Below, piece after piece: positions 26,192 through 35,759 of a stretch of DNA of 64,000 nucleotides (its first letter is position 1; each line of letters starts with the position of its first letter). The notes beneath the pieces were generated by a model. It made no database searches, was not told the origin of the DNA, and saw only the letters and a program-made list of their open reading frames with translations. The translations under genes and the position numbers were made by a program. The stretch comes from Neodontobutis hainanensis (lineage: Eukaryota > Chordata > Actinopteri > Gobiiformes > Odontobutidae), in assembly GCA_024349245.1 (NCBI GenBank), contig JALDNG010000020.1:21307501-21371500 (forward strand), in the 5' to 3' direction.

Positions 26192-29100
26192 ATGGGAAAT
26201 CTGTTGATTGTCGAGTGCGGCGTGCCAAATAAACAGAGATGGATTAAAAAAAGGTCTAAGCCATCAGGTGCCCAATTTCGAAAAAAAAGAAAAGAAGAAG
26301 AGGATAAACGAGCAAAAGATAAAGGTATGCAACTATGTTCTCTCTCTCTGTATGATTACAGTATCCATTTCATGAATAAAGGGCTAATGACGTTAATTGG
26401 TGGTGGGTATAACTCTTTGTTAGCCTTTTTGCTAATGATGCTTGCTATGCTTATACAACAATAATTTGGTTTCAACTCACTCACGAGATCTAATTTATAA
26501 TATTGTACTTTGCAATAAAACTGTTACAAGTTCAGTTATCATTTCTACCTGTTGGTTTAACGTTAGGCCCTGTAAATAACCAACAGCATTTTCAAATCTG
26601 TAGGTTAAAGACAAACATTTGCTATTTATTTGCTACACAGTGTGCTAAGTATAGTTTCCTAAGTATAGTTTTACAAGTCCTAACTAAAAGTGTGTCATGC
26701 ATAGAATTTGAGGCAGTAACTAAAGAGCTAATGGTTCCTCCATGAAAGTTAGATTAATATACAAATTAAAATATTCTGAAACCCAAAACGTTTTTGGTGA
26801 TTAAAAAATAAAATCCCATTGTTTTTGCCTGTACATATAATTTAAAGTCATTTTATTTTTTAAACAACTGAGTCAATATATATATTTTTTTACCATTTGT
26901 TTCTATGCTCTAAACCATGTGATGACATGGGGGGGTGGGAAATAAATAAATAAATGTTTTTTCTGGGTCTAGGAGGGTATAGCGTGTAATGACAGACATT
27001 TAGTGTGTAAGAGCATGTTTATGTAACCCTTCTATTATGTTTTGAGTCAATTTGACCCCAGGCTGTTTTAGCTTTATGAAACATTATCCTGTGGTCTTTT
27101 GATTTCAAATGCAATTCAATTGCAATTTCAGGGGCACTTCTAAAATATTTTGGAGCATCCTTTGCCACTGGTCAGGATGAGCCAGCCACCTCCCCCGCTA
27201 CACAGGCCTCTTCCAGAATGGTCTCAACCCTTCAGGATGAGCCAACCACCTCCTCCGCTACACATTGGTCTCCACAAATATCTGATATTGAGGATGAAGA
27301 CCTCTTTGCCTCTACTTCTCCCCAGCATGAGCTTTCAGGTGTGCATATCGTTTGTGTGTGTGTGTGTGTGTGCGTGCGTGCGTGCGTGTGTGCGTGTGTG
27401 TGTGTGTGTAGGCTACAAGACAACTGGAAAACTGCAATTAAATGTAATTTTAATATTTCTGATAATTTATGAGTAGGACTATGTTTTTTCACTGCTATGT
27501 GTTTTGAGTAAAATGCCAATATGCTGTCTGATAGAAATGCCTGGAGCTGAACCCCCACTGAGCCCCACTGGTGAAGATGAGCCTCTGTCAACCGACCCTG
27601 CTAACTGGCCCTCACATCTGACTGACAGGATTCGGACTGAGCTGGTTCGCAGAGGACCAAGTAAGGTGCCACCAGGCTTTGTTTTCTGTAGGAATGAGAG
27701 TGATGGGAGAAGTTGCCACCACCAATATTTTAAGAAGACATTAGTAAGTGGTGAAAAGATGGCAAGAAGTTGGCTGATTTATTCAATTAAGAACAACAGC
27801 CTCTTTTGCTTCTGCTGCAAATTGTTTTCTAAGAGGAACATCAATTTAACAAGTGCAGGAATGGCAAATTGGAAACATGCAAGCAATTATCTCACATCAC
27901 ATGAAAACAGTACAGAACACATCAATTGCATGAAAGCATGGAAGGAACTGTCAGTGAGGTTAAAAAGTGGGACAACTATTGATAGGCAGGAGATGGCACT
28001 TCTGGAGGCTGAAAGGGCGAGATGGAGAGCAGTGCTGACACGTCTCACTGCTATCATGCAGTCACTGGCCATTCGAAATTTGGCTTTAAGGGGACACACA
28101 GAAACTTTGTTCACACCATCAAATGGGAACTTCCTCAAAGAGGTTGAACTTATCGCCAGGTTTGATCCCATCATGAAAGATCACCTTAACCGTGTTGAAA
28201 GAGGAACAGCAAGTCATAACAGCTACCTAGGCCATCATGTGCAGAATGAGCTGATTGATTTGTTGAGCAGCAAAATCATATCTGCGATAGTGGATGACAT
28301 CAAGCAGGCAAAGTTTTTTTCAATAATTTTAGATTGCACCCCAGATATAAGCCACACAGAATAGTTGTCAGTGGTCATTAGAGTGGTGTCACTGATGGAG
28401 AAGCCCCATATCAGGGAACATTTTATGGGATTTTTGGAGGCAGAGGAGTCCACAGGCCAGCACTTGGAATCCATGATCCTGACGAGACTTGAGGAGTTGG
28501 GAATTCCTTTTGAAGACTGCAGAGGACAGTCTTATGACAACGGGGCAAACATGAAAGGCAGAAATAAGGGAGTTCAAGCCAGACTCTTAGAAAAGAATCC
28601 CCGAGCTCTGTTTGTGCCATGTGGGGCACATACATTGAATTTAGTTGTGTGTGATGCTGCTAAGGGATCTGTTGATGCTTTAAGTTACTTTGGTGTCCTG
28701 CAAAAGCTGTACACATTATTTTCAGCCTCCACCCAAAGATGGGCCATACTAAAGAACCATGTGAGCATCACCTTAAAGATGTGGGCAGAAACAAGGTGGG
28801 AGAGCAAGGTCAAGAGCGTCGAGCCCATGAGGTACCAGGGAGCTGCCGTGAGAGAGGCTTTAATTGAGGTGAGAGACCACACCAAAGACCCTGCTATAAA
28901 GGCTGAGGCCCAGTCTTTGTCTGAGGAGGTGGGGTCGTACGCTTCAGCATCTGCACGGTTGTTTGGTATGACATACTATCTGCAATACAGCATGCCAGCA
29001 AACTCATGCAGTCTCCTAACATGCATGTGGACCTAGCTGTGAGTCTTTTGAAGAAGACTGAGCGAGATCTCCAGAGCTACAGGGCAACTGGCTTTGTGAC

Positions 29101-29338
29101 TGCACAGATGGCGGGCAAAGAGATTTGTGAAGATATGAATGTGGAGGCTGTATTAAAACAAAAAAGGCTGAGGTCCACAAAGCGCCACTTCTCATATGAA
29201 TCACATGATGAGCCTTTCAGTGAAGCACTTAGGAAGTTGGAGGTTGAATTCTTCAATGTTGTCGTTGATGCAGCGACGTCAGCCATAAAAGAGAGATTTT
29301 CCACATTGGAAAATGTGGGAAAGAAATTCGAGTTTTGA
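26192..29338 (+). pseudogene. hAT transposase (zf-TTF / DUF4371 type), decayed
   Basis: Exons 26192-26324, 27132-27338 and 27535-29338 join in phase. The first gives SKPSGAQFRKKRKEEEDKRA. The second is acidic and threonine-rich. The third has the TTF-type zinc finger region (SWLIYSIKNNSLFCFCCKLF ... NWKHASNYLTSHENSTEH) and the RNase H-like core (FFSIILDCTPDISH; GQSYDNGANMKG; PCGAHTLNLVVCDAA). An in-frame TAG at 28362-28364 and a frameshift near 28960 break it. The C-terminal dimerisation domain is missing after about 29340. By family it would act in the nucleus on the element ends. The start codon given is only the first ATG of the open frame. Confidence 0.8.
27352..27408. repeat. (TG)n microsatellite
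   Basis: TG dinucleotide run with some CG steps, just after the donor of the second hAT transposase exon. Confidence 0.9.
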
Positions 29339-29801
29339 CCACTTTCCCAAGTCTTGCAGACGTGTGATGAAGAATTTGTGTTATTTAGAATATTTATTCT
29401 ATATTTTATTTGTATAATATTCTTAATATTCTTTTATTGATGATAATAATGTTGCTCTCTGCTTTTGTTACTTTTTATATATCAGGTTGTATATATTTTT
29501 GGCATGTTAATATAGTGTATATTTATTTAAGTTCTGATAAACTATACTCATTTTGTCCAGAATGGTGTTCATTGTCCTTTGGCAATGTTGGAGGTGGAAA
29601 TTGTGCACCATAAAAAGTGTGTTTGCTGTTTAAATTGCAATTACCACTTATGTTGTTATAATAAAATATTACTGTTTGTGAAGAACTTTGTCTGTAATTT
29701 TAGTGTGTGTGTGTTTTTTTTTTTTTTTTTTTTTTTTTGGGGCGCTCAAAAGGGGTCTCGCCCAGGGTGTATTTCAATGTAGAACCGCCACTGGGTCCAG
29801 A

Positions 29802-31640
29802 GGTTCTCCAGAACCCTGCCGCAAGCCGATGACAGATGTCGCCTCCAGGATGGCCTGCTGTTTCCACTCTCCAGAGGGGCCGCCGTTGGCCCGGGAGATC
29901 CAAAAAGCTTCTCGTTACTGTCACAACTAGCCAAGCCTTTTAACATCAGCGTTGTACACCGAGTAAAATTGAGTCTTTCAAAGTTATTGCGAAGTCCACT
30001 GGAGAAGGTTTAGCGGCTGTGTTGCTGGCTTAAACTTGCTCGAGAAAGCTAGAGTTTAGTCAAGCTAACTCTTTAGCAGGCAGGAAATCTTTAAAAATAA
30101 AAGCCAGGCAACTTCCTTTTGTTAGCAGGCTGGCAGGAAGTAAGCTACTTTGAGCAGCTGTGTGAAGGAAAACTTTAGCGCGGCAAGCTAAACTTGCAGG
30201 CTTTAAAGTTCAAAGAAATTTTACTCGTTACACGAAGCTTGGTGAGGGTTTCGAGGCCCTACGGCCCTGAACGGACCGGAGGTCCAGTGCGAAGTAAAGA
30301 CAAGAGAGAAGAGCAGAGAGCGTGTTTTTGACCAGCGGCCACTTTTAACACTTTGGGGCCGGGGCGTGTGTCACGCATTCTTCCTGACAGAAGGGGAGTT
30401 GCTTTGGAAAGTTTAACTAAAGTTTAAACTAAGTCTTAAAATATTCCTTTTGTTTCACCCTATTTTACTTGGTTTTTGTAAAATCACAAAACACTCGAAC
30501 TTGTATGATTATACAAAAGAAAGTGCATTCGTCAGACTTATTACAAAACATATATTCATTACATTTTATTAACATAAAACGTAAACTCTGTGGAAATGGA
30601 ATAAGGAATTAGTTGCCTTGTGGAAACTCCTTATCCTGGAAAAGAACAGTATAACAACAACACATGAACACAATATCTTAATACATTTTCCTTTAATGGG
30701 ATAAGTACAAGAATGTTCTTCTTGAGTGAACAGAGTCATTTCTCCATTTGACCAACAGGGGGTAATGTTTGACCATGCCCGAATGACTATGATCAAAGAC
30801 ATTTTCAACTGTCAATCAGGATTAGAATAAAGTGTTCTCGAGAAAGCTGGATGGACACCTTATCTACAGAATTTATGGCTTTTAGACATGGTGCCTATAG
30901 CGTCTGGATCTCTCCGTGGGTCCTTTTGACCTGGTTGGTCTTTGGTGCTGGTTGGACCTAGGAAAACAAACAAAATCGTTAATTATAAGTCCTGAAGACT
31001 GGTTCAGTCTTATCCAAGCAAGAAACATCTGTGAATAGTTAAAAAGGACACGTTGCATCTCCTGTTGGTAAGATAAAGGTGTTAGTCCAAACTCCTGCTT
31101 GCTGGTGGCAACTGGAAATGATAAGTGTGGGGGTTGAGAACCGATCTGCTACAATCTCATAAACACAATCCAGTGGTAAACCTCCGTTAACTGCACGCAT
31201 TGCCGGTCTGCGTTGTCCGGCACAGCTCTGTACAGTCCAAACATGGCTTATTTCTTTCATTATTGTTTAAACAGTTTGCACTGTTTTTTTGTGGCAGACA
31301 CTGCATTTAGTGTCCTGCTGTGATCAGGTGGATGTGCGTGCCTGTGTGAGAAGGACTGATCTGGACCAAGCGCCTAAGAGACTAACTCAAAATTGGGTCT
31401 CACATATGGGTGCCACCCATACAGCGAATATACCTCTGTCCACCAGAAGGCAGGCTCCAAAAACAGAAATATAAGGAGAAACCCAATGATAACTTTACAA
31501 GTGTAAAAAAGCTGTTTATAGCCTGGTACAAAAGTTATTGTTACGTGACAACTTTTTCAAAATTTCTAGGGTTTGCCCTCAGCTTAACTTTAGAATTATG
31601 CATAAGGGAGAGGCGACTTTGATTGACAGACCAGCCAAGA
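29802..31640. other. No recognised gene; possible promoter-rich stretch
   Basis: 29802-30420 is GC-richer than its surroundings and may be a repeat or regulatory DNA; I could not classify it. 31421-31490 has a short relative of the R1 repeat (GAAGGCAGGCTCCAAAAACA). No domain-bearing ORF is present. Confidence 0.35.
31596..31605. promoter_or_regulatory. POU-type palindrome TTATGCATAA
   Basis: A perfect 10-bp palindrome containing ATGCAT, resembling POU-factor sites. It is 38 bp upstream of the ATG of the small two-exon ORF and about 1.6 kb upstream of the first miR-430-like hairpin. In zebrafish, Pou5f3, Nanog and SoxB1 factors activate miR-430; a regulatory role here is inference. Confidence 0.3.
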
Positions 31641-31643
31641 AAC

Positions 31644-32176
31644 ATGGCGTCACTTTTTTTGGTGAGTAAAAATCAAATTGTTTTTGTTTTTGCCTCTTAA
31701 TTAATAACTTATCTTAAGAACTATGCTAACAACCCTTGAGGCTATTACTAAAGCAGTCAAAACTTGTGATCAAAAATATATATTTTGGATTTCAAGGAAT
31801 ATTTCTAGATTTATGTTAGATCTGGGGAAGTCTCATATTAAGATGTGGTGAGAAGTATGCATAATTATAACATTAAAAATGACAGTAAAATGTGGTTATC
31901 TATTTTTTTTTATGCAAGTACTTAATGTGAAGCCAGGACATTACTGTGATTAGAGTAGTGACACTTCTACAATATTGACTTGAAATGTTTTACATTTCAT
32001 TAAAGTGATCCTATGATCATGATAGATTTATGTAAATCTATGGTAATAGTATTGCGAGGTACTGCTTAGACAATTTCTAAATTTATGAGGCAGTTGTATT
32101 GTCCCTGTAGGAGGTGATCCAGACAAACCTGACCAGTGTTGGTGAAGACCAGACTCCTGTCACTTCTGTCGTCTGA
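31644..32176 (+). CDS. Small two-exon ORF (27 codons), possible pri-miRNA host exon
   Basis: 31644-31661 reads MASLFL and ends at a strong donor (TTTG|GTGAGTAAAA). 32111-32176 follows a good acceptor (CCCTGTAG) and continues in frame as EVIQTNLTSVGEDQTPV, ending with TGA. The ATG has a favourable context (AAGAAACATGG). The peptide matches nothing I know. The two exons lie 1.0-1.5 kb upstream of the miR-430-like cluster on the same strand, so they could be the 5' exons of its primary transcript. It could also be the truncated start of another gene, or chance. Confidence 0.35.
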
Positions 32177-32657
32177 CTTTATATAATAACAATTATTCTA
32201 TAATTTATAGAATAACAAGCACTTATTCATGTGCATTACTCAGATGTTATTCTAATGAACGATTCATTACAAAAATAATTTTTACACCATACTTTTCAAA
32301 TGTGCAGTCACTGTTTGCACTCAATTAAAAATTAGCAGTGCATGTCCTCGGTGCACTTTTTGCACAAGTTTGTGGATGTTTTTGTAAAATCTGAATAATG
32401 TTAGTCTAGTTTATAAAGAGTGCAGAGGCATTATGAACAGTAAATATTTGTACTTGTAGAAGCTGATGTAGTTTGGCTGTTTCTATTAAGTGTCTGGTTC
32501 TGAAGATGAAGTACAAAACACAGACATGATCTTTATTTTCAGGGAGCTGCAGGTGAAGCTGGCCCAGGTTCTTCATCACAGTCACAGATTTGACACAAGT
32601 CTAATCTTCATTTCTGGGCGCCCTGCTCTTCCTCACAGGCCAGAGACAGGGACAAAA

Positions 32658-32819
32658 ACAATACAGTCATTCACGTTTAGCCAATAAAACAGAGAAATAC
32701 ATGTTTCTGCAGTAACCAGACTGTGAGACTATAAATTTGTAAAAAAATACTTTTATGGTTCTCCATATTCATCCACATGACAATAAAAGAAATAGACATT
32801 AAAAGTGGATCTGAGAGTC
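32658..32819. repeat. 162-bp direct repeat, left copy, flanking the miRNA cluster
   Basis: Starts ACAATACAGTCATTCACGTT and ends GTGGATCTGAGAGTC. The right copy is at 35592-35753 with only a few differences (offset 2934 bp). The pair brackets the tRNA-Lys-like sequence and all 13 hairpins. Confidence 0.9.
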
Positions 32820-32900
32820 ATCATTTGCAACAGTTGCTTGTCCTTTCAGCGCCTGAGCAAGAACCCTCATTTCCAACAATTTTTTGCAGAAATTTCAGAC

Positions 32901-32973
32901 CACCTGAACAGGGACTTAAACCCTGGACCCTCAGATTAAAAGTCTGATGCTCTACCTACTGAGCTCCCCAGGC
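32901..32973 (-). tRNA. tRNA-Lys(TTT), probably degenerate
   Basis: Read on the minus strand it is 73 nt, starting GCCTGGGGAGCTCAGTAGGT. The anticodon stem-loop is CAGACTTTTAATCTG (anticodon TTT) and the T arm is CAGGGTTTAAGTCCCTG. The stems pair, with G-U at acceptor positions 1 and 7. The normally invariant C of box B (GGTTC) is T here, which should weaken transcription and the T-loop. Either a decaying tRNA-Lys gene or a tRNA-Lys pseudogene. Confidence 0.7.
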
Positions 32974-33190
32974 CCTGCCTAGCACAGGTGGAGGTGAAGC
33001 ACAGGAATGCAGTTCCATCTCAGACTCTTTAATTGGAACATCGACTGTAGAAACTTTGTACCCTCAGATTAATAGTAATGGCTCATTAATGGCGTTACCC
33101 AGGCTCTGGAACAAATCTGTTACCCCAAAAAGTGTTATTGTACTCTCATTAACAATCTTGTGTTGAGTCTTGGACACAAAAAGCAGTTAG

Positions 33191-33260
33191 TGTCATTGAC
33201 CCAACTGAAGGATTGCCTTGTTTCAACTGAGTAAGTGCTACTTGTTGGGGCGATTGTACA
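33191..33260 (+). ncRNA. miR-430-like hairpin 1 (subtype A)
   Basis: 3' arm at 33232-33253, TAAGTGCTACTTGTTGGGG followed by CGA. 5' arm GTCATTGACCCAACTGAAGG. Seed AAGUGCU intact. Confidence 0.8.
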
Positions 33261-33297
33261 TGACCAAACATAATGAAGACTGCTTATTTCTGAAACG

Positions 33298-33371
33298 CCC
33301 TATGATGATCTAAAATTGAGATACTGGTGACTTCTGCATTTATAAGTGCTTTTCTCTGGGGTTGTCTTGAT
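33298..33371 (+). ncRNA. miR-430-like hairpin 2 (subtype C)
   Basis: 3' arm at 33343-33364, TAAGTGCTTTTCTCTGGGG then TTG. Seed intact. The 5' arm (ATGATCTAAAATTGAGATAC) pairs less well than in hairpin 4. Confidence 0.7.
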
Positions 33372-33530
33372 CCCTTCAAAGAATACGAGAAAGAATGCAG
33401 ACTTAAATTTAGCTCTTTTCTATTCTCTCTCAAGTGATCCAGCACAACTAAGCAGAGACAGTCAAAAAGTAACTTAAAGAACCATCTGACCACAGCAGAG
33501 ACTTCTGTAGAAGAACATTAGAGGTTTGTG

Positions 33531-33600
33531 TCATTGACCCAAATGGAGCATTGTCCGGTTTCAATTGAGTAAGTACCACTTGTTAGGTCGATTGTGTGTG
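33531..33600 (+). ncRNA. miR-430-like hairpin 3 (subtype A, altered seed)
   Basis: 3' arm at 33570-33591, TAAGTACCACTTGTTAGG then TCGA. The seed is AAGUACC rather than AAGUGCU. 5' arm ATTGACCCAAATGGAGCATT. Confidence 0.7.
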
Positions 33601-33650
33601 ACCAAAGTCTTCATAATTCTTTTAAGTCTGCTTATTTTCTTATACACATT

Positions 33651-33717
33651 AAGATAACCTCAAATTGCGACACTGGTGATGTCTGTTTTCATAAGTGCTT
33701 CTCTTTGGGGTTGTCTT
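33651..33717 (+). ncRNA. miR-430c-like hairpin 4 (subtype C)
   Basis: 3' arm at 33692-33713, TAAGTGCTTCTCTTTGGGG then TTG. The 5' arm AACCTCAAATTGCGACACTG pairs along most of its length. Seed intact. Confidence 0.85.
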
Positions 33718-33822
33718 GATTGTGACCTTCCATCAAGCAACACAAGCAAGAATGGCAAAAATGAATACTCCTCTTTTATAACCTGGCATGGTTCGGTTTT
33801 TTATGGAAGCCACTGACCATTT

Positions 33823-33889
33823 ACATTTCCTTAGCACAAGCACTGACTTGACATTTCAATGCAGTAAGTGCTACTTGTTGGGGTAGTGC
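33823..33889 (+). ncRNA. miR-430-like hairpin 5 (subtype B)
   Basis: 3' arm at 33865-33886, TAAGTGCTACTTGTTGGGG then TAG. 5' arm CCTTAGCACAAGCACTGACT, loop around TGACATTTCAATGCAG. Seed intact. Confidence 0.85.
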
Positions 33890-33964
33890 AGGTGTTGTCT
33901 CATTTACAATCTCTTGTGGAGTCTTTGAAACCATGTCTTGTGCGAATTTAAGTGATTTCTATTG

Positions 33965-34026
33965 CCTTAACCTGAGCATTGACCTGTCGTTGATTTTCAG
34001 TATGAGCTTTCCGTTGGGGCAGTTTT
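33965..34026 (+). ncRNA. miR-430-like hairpin 6 (subtype D, altered seed)
   Basis: 3' arm at 34001-34022, TATGAGCTTTCCGTTGGGG then CAG. The seed region AUGAGCU differs from the family. 5' arm CTGAGCATTGACCTGTC. Confidence 0.65.
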
Positions 34027-34077
34027 TTTTTTATTAACAAATGCTGCCACTTGTAGTGTAATGTTTCTGATGATGGC

Positions 34078-34138
34078 CAAATCTGAGCATTAACCTGTCG
34101 GTGACTTTCAATAAGTACTTTCTTGTTGGGGTAGTGTT
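34078..34138 (+). ncRNA. miR-430-like hairpin 7 (subtype D, altered seed)
   Basis: 3' arm at 34112-34134, TAAGTACTTTCTTGTTGGGG then TAG. Seed AAGUACU. 5' arm CTGAGCATTAACCTGTCGG. Confidence 0.65.
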
Positions 34139-34517
34139 ACTGACGTGGGCATCAACATGCAATTATTATACAGTGAAGAAATAGACAAAAAAAATGGATA
34201 TTTGTCTTTATTCTGAGTCTGCATGTTTTGGGGGTCTTCTGAATGACAATGGTTTACACCTGGCAAAGTGGTAAATGCTTGAATTTAAATTGCACAAACA
34301 TTTAGTACAAACAGTTGCATCATCCAATTATTATAATCGTTGAAACTCTGAAAAGGAGGCGGGCTTAGGTTGCATAAGTAGACTACACTAATTCAGACTA
34401 GCATTGTCTCACATGAGTCAGCACAACTCCGAAAAGACCGCCAAGAATAAATTTGAAGAACCATCAGACAACAGCAGAGACTTATGTAGAAGAACATGGA
34501 TTATTAGCGTTGTGTTT

Positions 34518-34585
34518 CATTGACCCAAATGGATCATTGTCTTGTTTCAATTGAGTAAGTGCTACTTTTTGTATCGGTTGTACGT
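34518..34585 (+). ncRNA. miR-430-like hairpin 8 (subtype A)
   Basis: 3' arm at 34556-34577, TAAGTGCTACTTTTTGTA then TCGG. Seed intact but the 3' half is diverged. 5' arm ATTGACCCAAATGGATCATT. Confidence 0.7.
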
Positions 34586-34635
34586 GACCAAAGTCTTCAT
34601 ATTTTTGTAAAGTCTGCTGATTTTCTTTTACACAT

Positions 34636-34703
34636 TAAGATGACCTCAAATTTAGACACTGTTGATGTATGTTTTCATAAGTGCTTCTCTTTGGGGTTGT
34701 CTT
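34636..34703 (+). ncRNA. miR-430c-like hairpin 9 (subtype C)
   Basis: 3' arm at 34678-34699, TAAGTGCTTCTCTTTGGGG then TTG, the same as hairpin 4. 5' arm GACCTCAAATTTAGACACTG. Seed intact. Confidence 0.85.
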
Positions 34704-34808
34704 GATTGTGACCTTTCCTCCAGGAACACAAGCAAGAATTGCAGGAATGAATAATCCTCTTTTATATTTTGACAATGGTAAGTTTTTTATGGAAGCCACT
34801 GGCCATTT

Positions 34809-34876
34809 ACATTACCCTAGCACAAGCACCAACTTGACTTTTCAATGCAGTAAGTGCTACTTGTTGGGGTGGTGTT
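34809..34876 (+). ncRNA. miR-430-like hairpin 10 (subtype B)
   Basis: 3' arm at 34851-34872, TAAGTGCTACTTGTTGGGG then TGG. 5' arm ACCCTAGCACAAGCACCAAC. Seed intact. Confidence 0.85.
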
Positions 34877-34947
34877 GGTGTTGTCTCTAACAAGCTCCTG
34901 TTGAGTCTTTACAACATTGTCATGTGTAAATTGTTAGTCATTCGTAT

Positions 34948-35010
34948 TGCCCTAAGCAGAGCATTGACTTGTCAGTGAATTTCAGTAAGTGCTTTCCGTT
35001 GGGGCAGTTT
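34948..35010 (+). ncRNA. miR-430-like hairpin 11 (subtype D)
   Basis: 3' arm at 34986-35007, TAAGTGCTTTCCGTTGGGG then CAG. Seed intact, unlike the D copy at hairpin 6. 5' arm AGCAGAGCATTGACTTGTC. Confidence 0.8.
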
Positions 35011-35065
35011 TTTTGACAAATGCTGCCACTTGTAGTGTAAAAGAAAGTTCTGAATGGATTTGCTC

Positions 35066-35135
35066 AAAGGTCACCTCAAAAGGAATCACCTTTGCTTGTT
35101 TATGCTCATAAGTGCTTCTCTTTGGGGTTGTATTT
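35066..35135 (+). ncRNA. miR-430c-like hairpin 12 (subtype C)
   Basis: 3' arm at 35109-35130, TAAGTGCTTCTCTTTGGGG then TTG. 5' arm GGTCACCTCAAAAGGAATCA. Seed intact. Confidence 0.82.
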
Positions 35136-35319
35136 GTTGCAACATGTTCATACATAAGGATTGAACCAAGGCAATATTAAACAAAAGCTTTCAGTTACAG
35201 GTACACTACAACCAAAGTAACTCTCTCTGCAATTAAAAAAGTTCTTTATAGTTAGGGTTTGTTTCTTGCTAAAGCTGTATGCATTCAGAGACCTTATGTC
35301 AGTTGAATTTTGTCCTTAT

Positions 35320-35387
35320 CATCCCCCTGACACAAAACACTGACTTTAGTTGCGGATACAGTAAGTGCTACTTGCTGAGGTAGTTTT
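35320..35387 (+). ncRNA. miR-430-like hairpin 13 (subtype B)
   Basis: 3' arm at 35362-35383, TAAGTGCTACTTGCTGAGG then TAG. 5' arm CCCCCTGACACAAAACACTG. Seed intact. Confidence 0.8.
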
Positions 35388-35591
35388 GGTCTTGTCTCTT
35401 GTTGAGTCTTTAAAACAGTGGCATAGCAATCTCTTGTTGAATCTTTACAGCATTGTCATGTGTAATATGTAAGTCATTCGTAATGCACTAACCTGAAAGG
35501 TCTCTGGTTCAAATCAGGATAGCCCCGAATGTGTCTGTAGAAATGACTGCTTAACCTTGATGCAGGTCTGATTTGCTGAGCTCTTGTTTAT

Positions 35592-35753
35592 ACAATACAG
35601 TCATTCACGTTTAGCCAATAAAACAGAGAAATACATGTTTCTGCAGTAACCAGACTGTGAGACTATAAATTTGTGAAAAAATATTTTTATGGTTCTCCAT
35701 ATTCATCCACATGACAATAAAAGAAATAGACATTAAAAGTGGATCTGAGAGTC
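35592..35753. repeat. 162-bp direct repeat, right copy
   Basis: Right partner of 32658-32819. It includes an AATAAAAG that could serve as a polyadenylation signal for a transcript coming through the miRNA cluster; that is inference. Confidence 0.9.
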
Positions 35754-35759
35754 GTCTGT

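Larger units (their letters stand above)
25646..29793 (+). mobile_element. hAT DNA transposon, 4.1 kb, with perfect 8-bp target duplication
   Basis: The ends are CAGTAGCGGTT on the left and the complement of CAGTGGCGGTT on the right, an 11-bp inverted repeat with one mismatch. GGTCCAGA flanks the element on both sides (25638-25645 and 29794-29801), the 8-bp target duplication expected for hAT. It carries a three-exon transposase gene in the same orientation and an intronic TG microsatellite. Confidence 0.9.
33191..35387 (+). ncRNA. miR-430-type microRNA cluster, 13 hairpins
   Basis: Thirteen sequences of the form TAAGTGCTnCTnnTTGGGG or close variants lie on one strand within 2.2 kb. Each is preceded by an imperfect complementary arm and a 10-15 nt loop, with the mature sequence on the 3' arm, as in miR-430 precursors. 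One subtype (TAAGTGCTTCTCTTTGGGG) is the same as zebrafish miR-430c as I know it up to the last bases. The family (miR-430/427/302) is transcribed at the onset of zygotic transcription and causes decay of maternal mRNAs carrying GCACUU sites. The individual hairpins are listed separately. The host transcript and promoter are not proven. Confidence 0.88.

Noticed and set aside
27232..27591. 119-aa minus-strand ORF with His-Thr repeats
   Set aside because: It is the complement of the TG microsatellite and of the hAT exon on the plus strand.
34681..34890. 69-aa ORF across the miRNA cluster (MLLFGVVLIVTFPPG)
   Set aside because: It overlaps two hairpins, lacks any motif and is explained by the repeated miRNA units.
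34039..35038. Two AAATGCTGCCACTTGTAGTG copies (34039 and 35018) as further miR-430b-like miRNAs
   Set aside because: No complementary arm was evident beside them and the match to the family is weak; they are probably part of the duplicated module.
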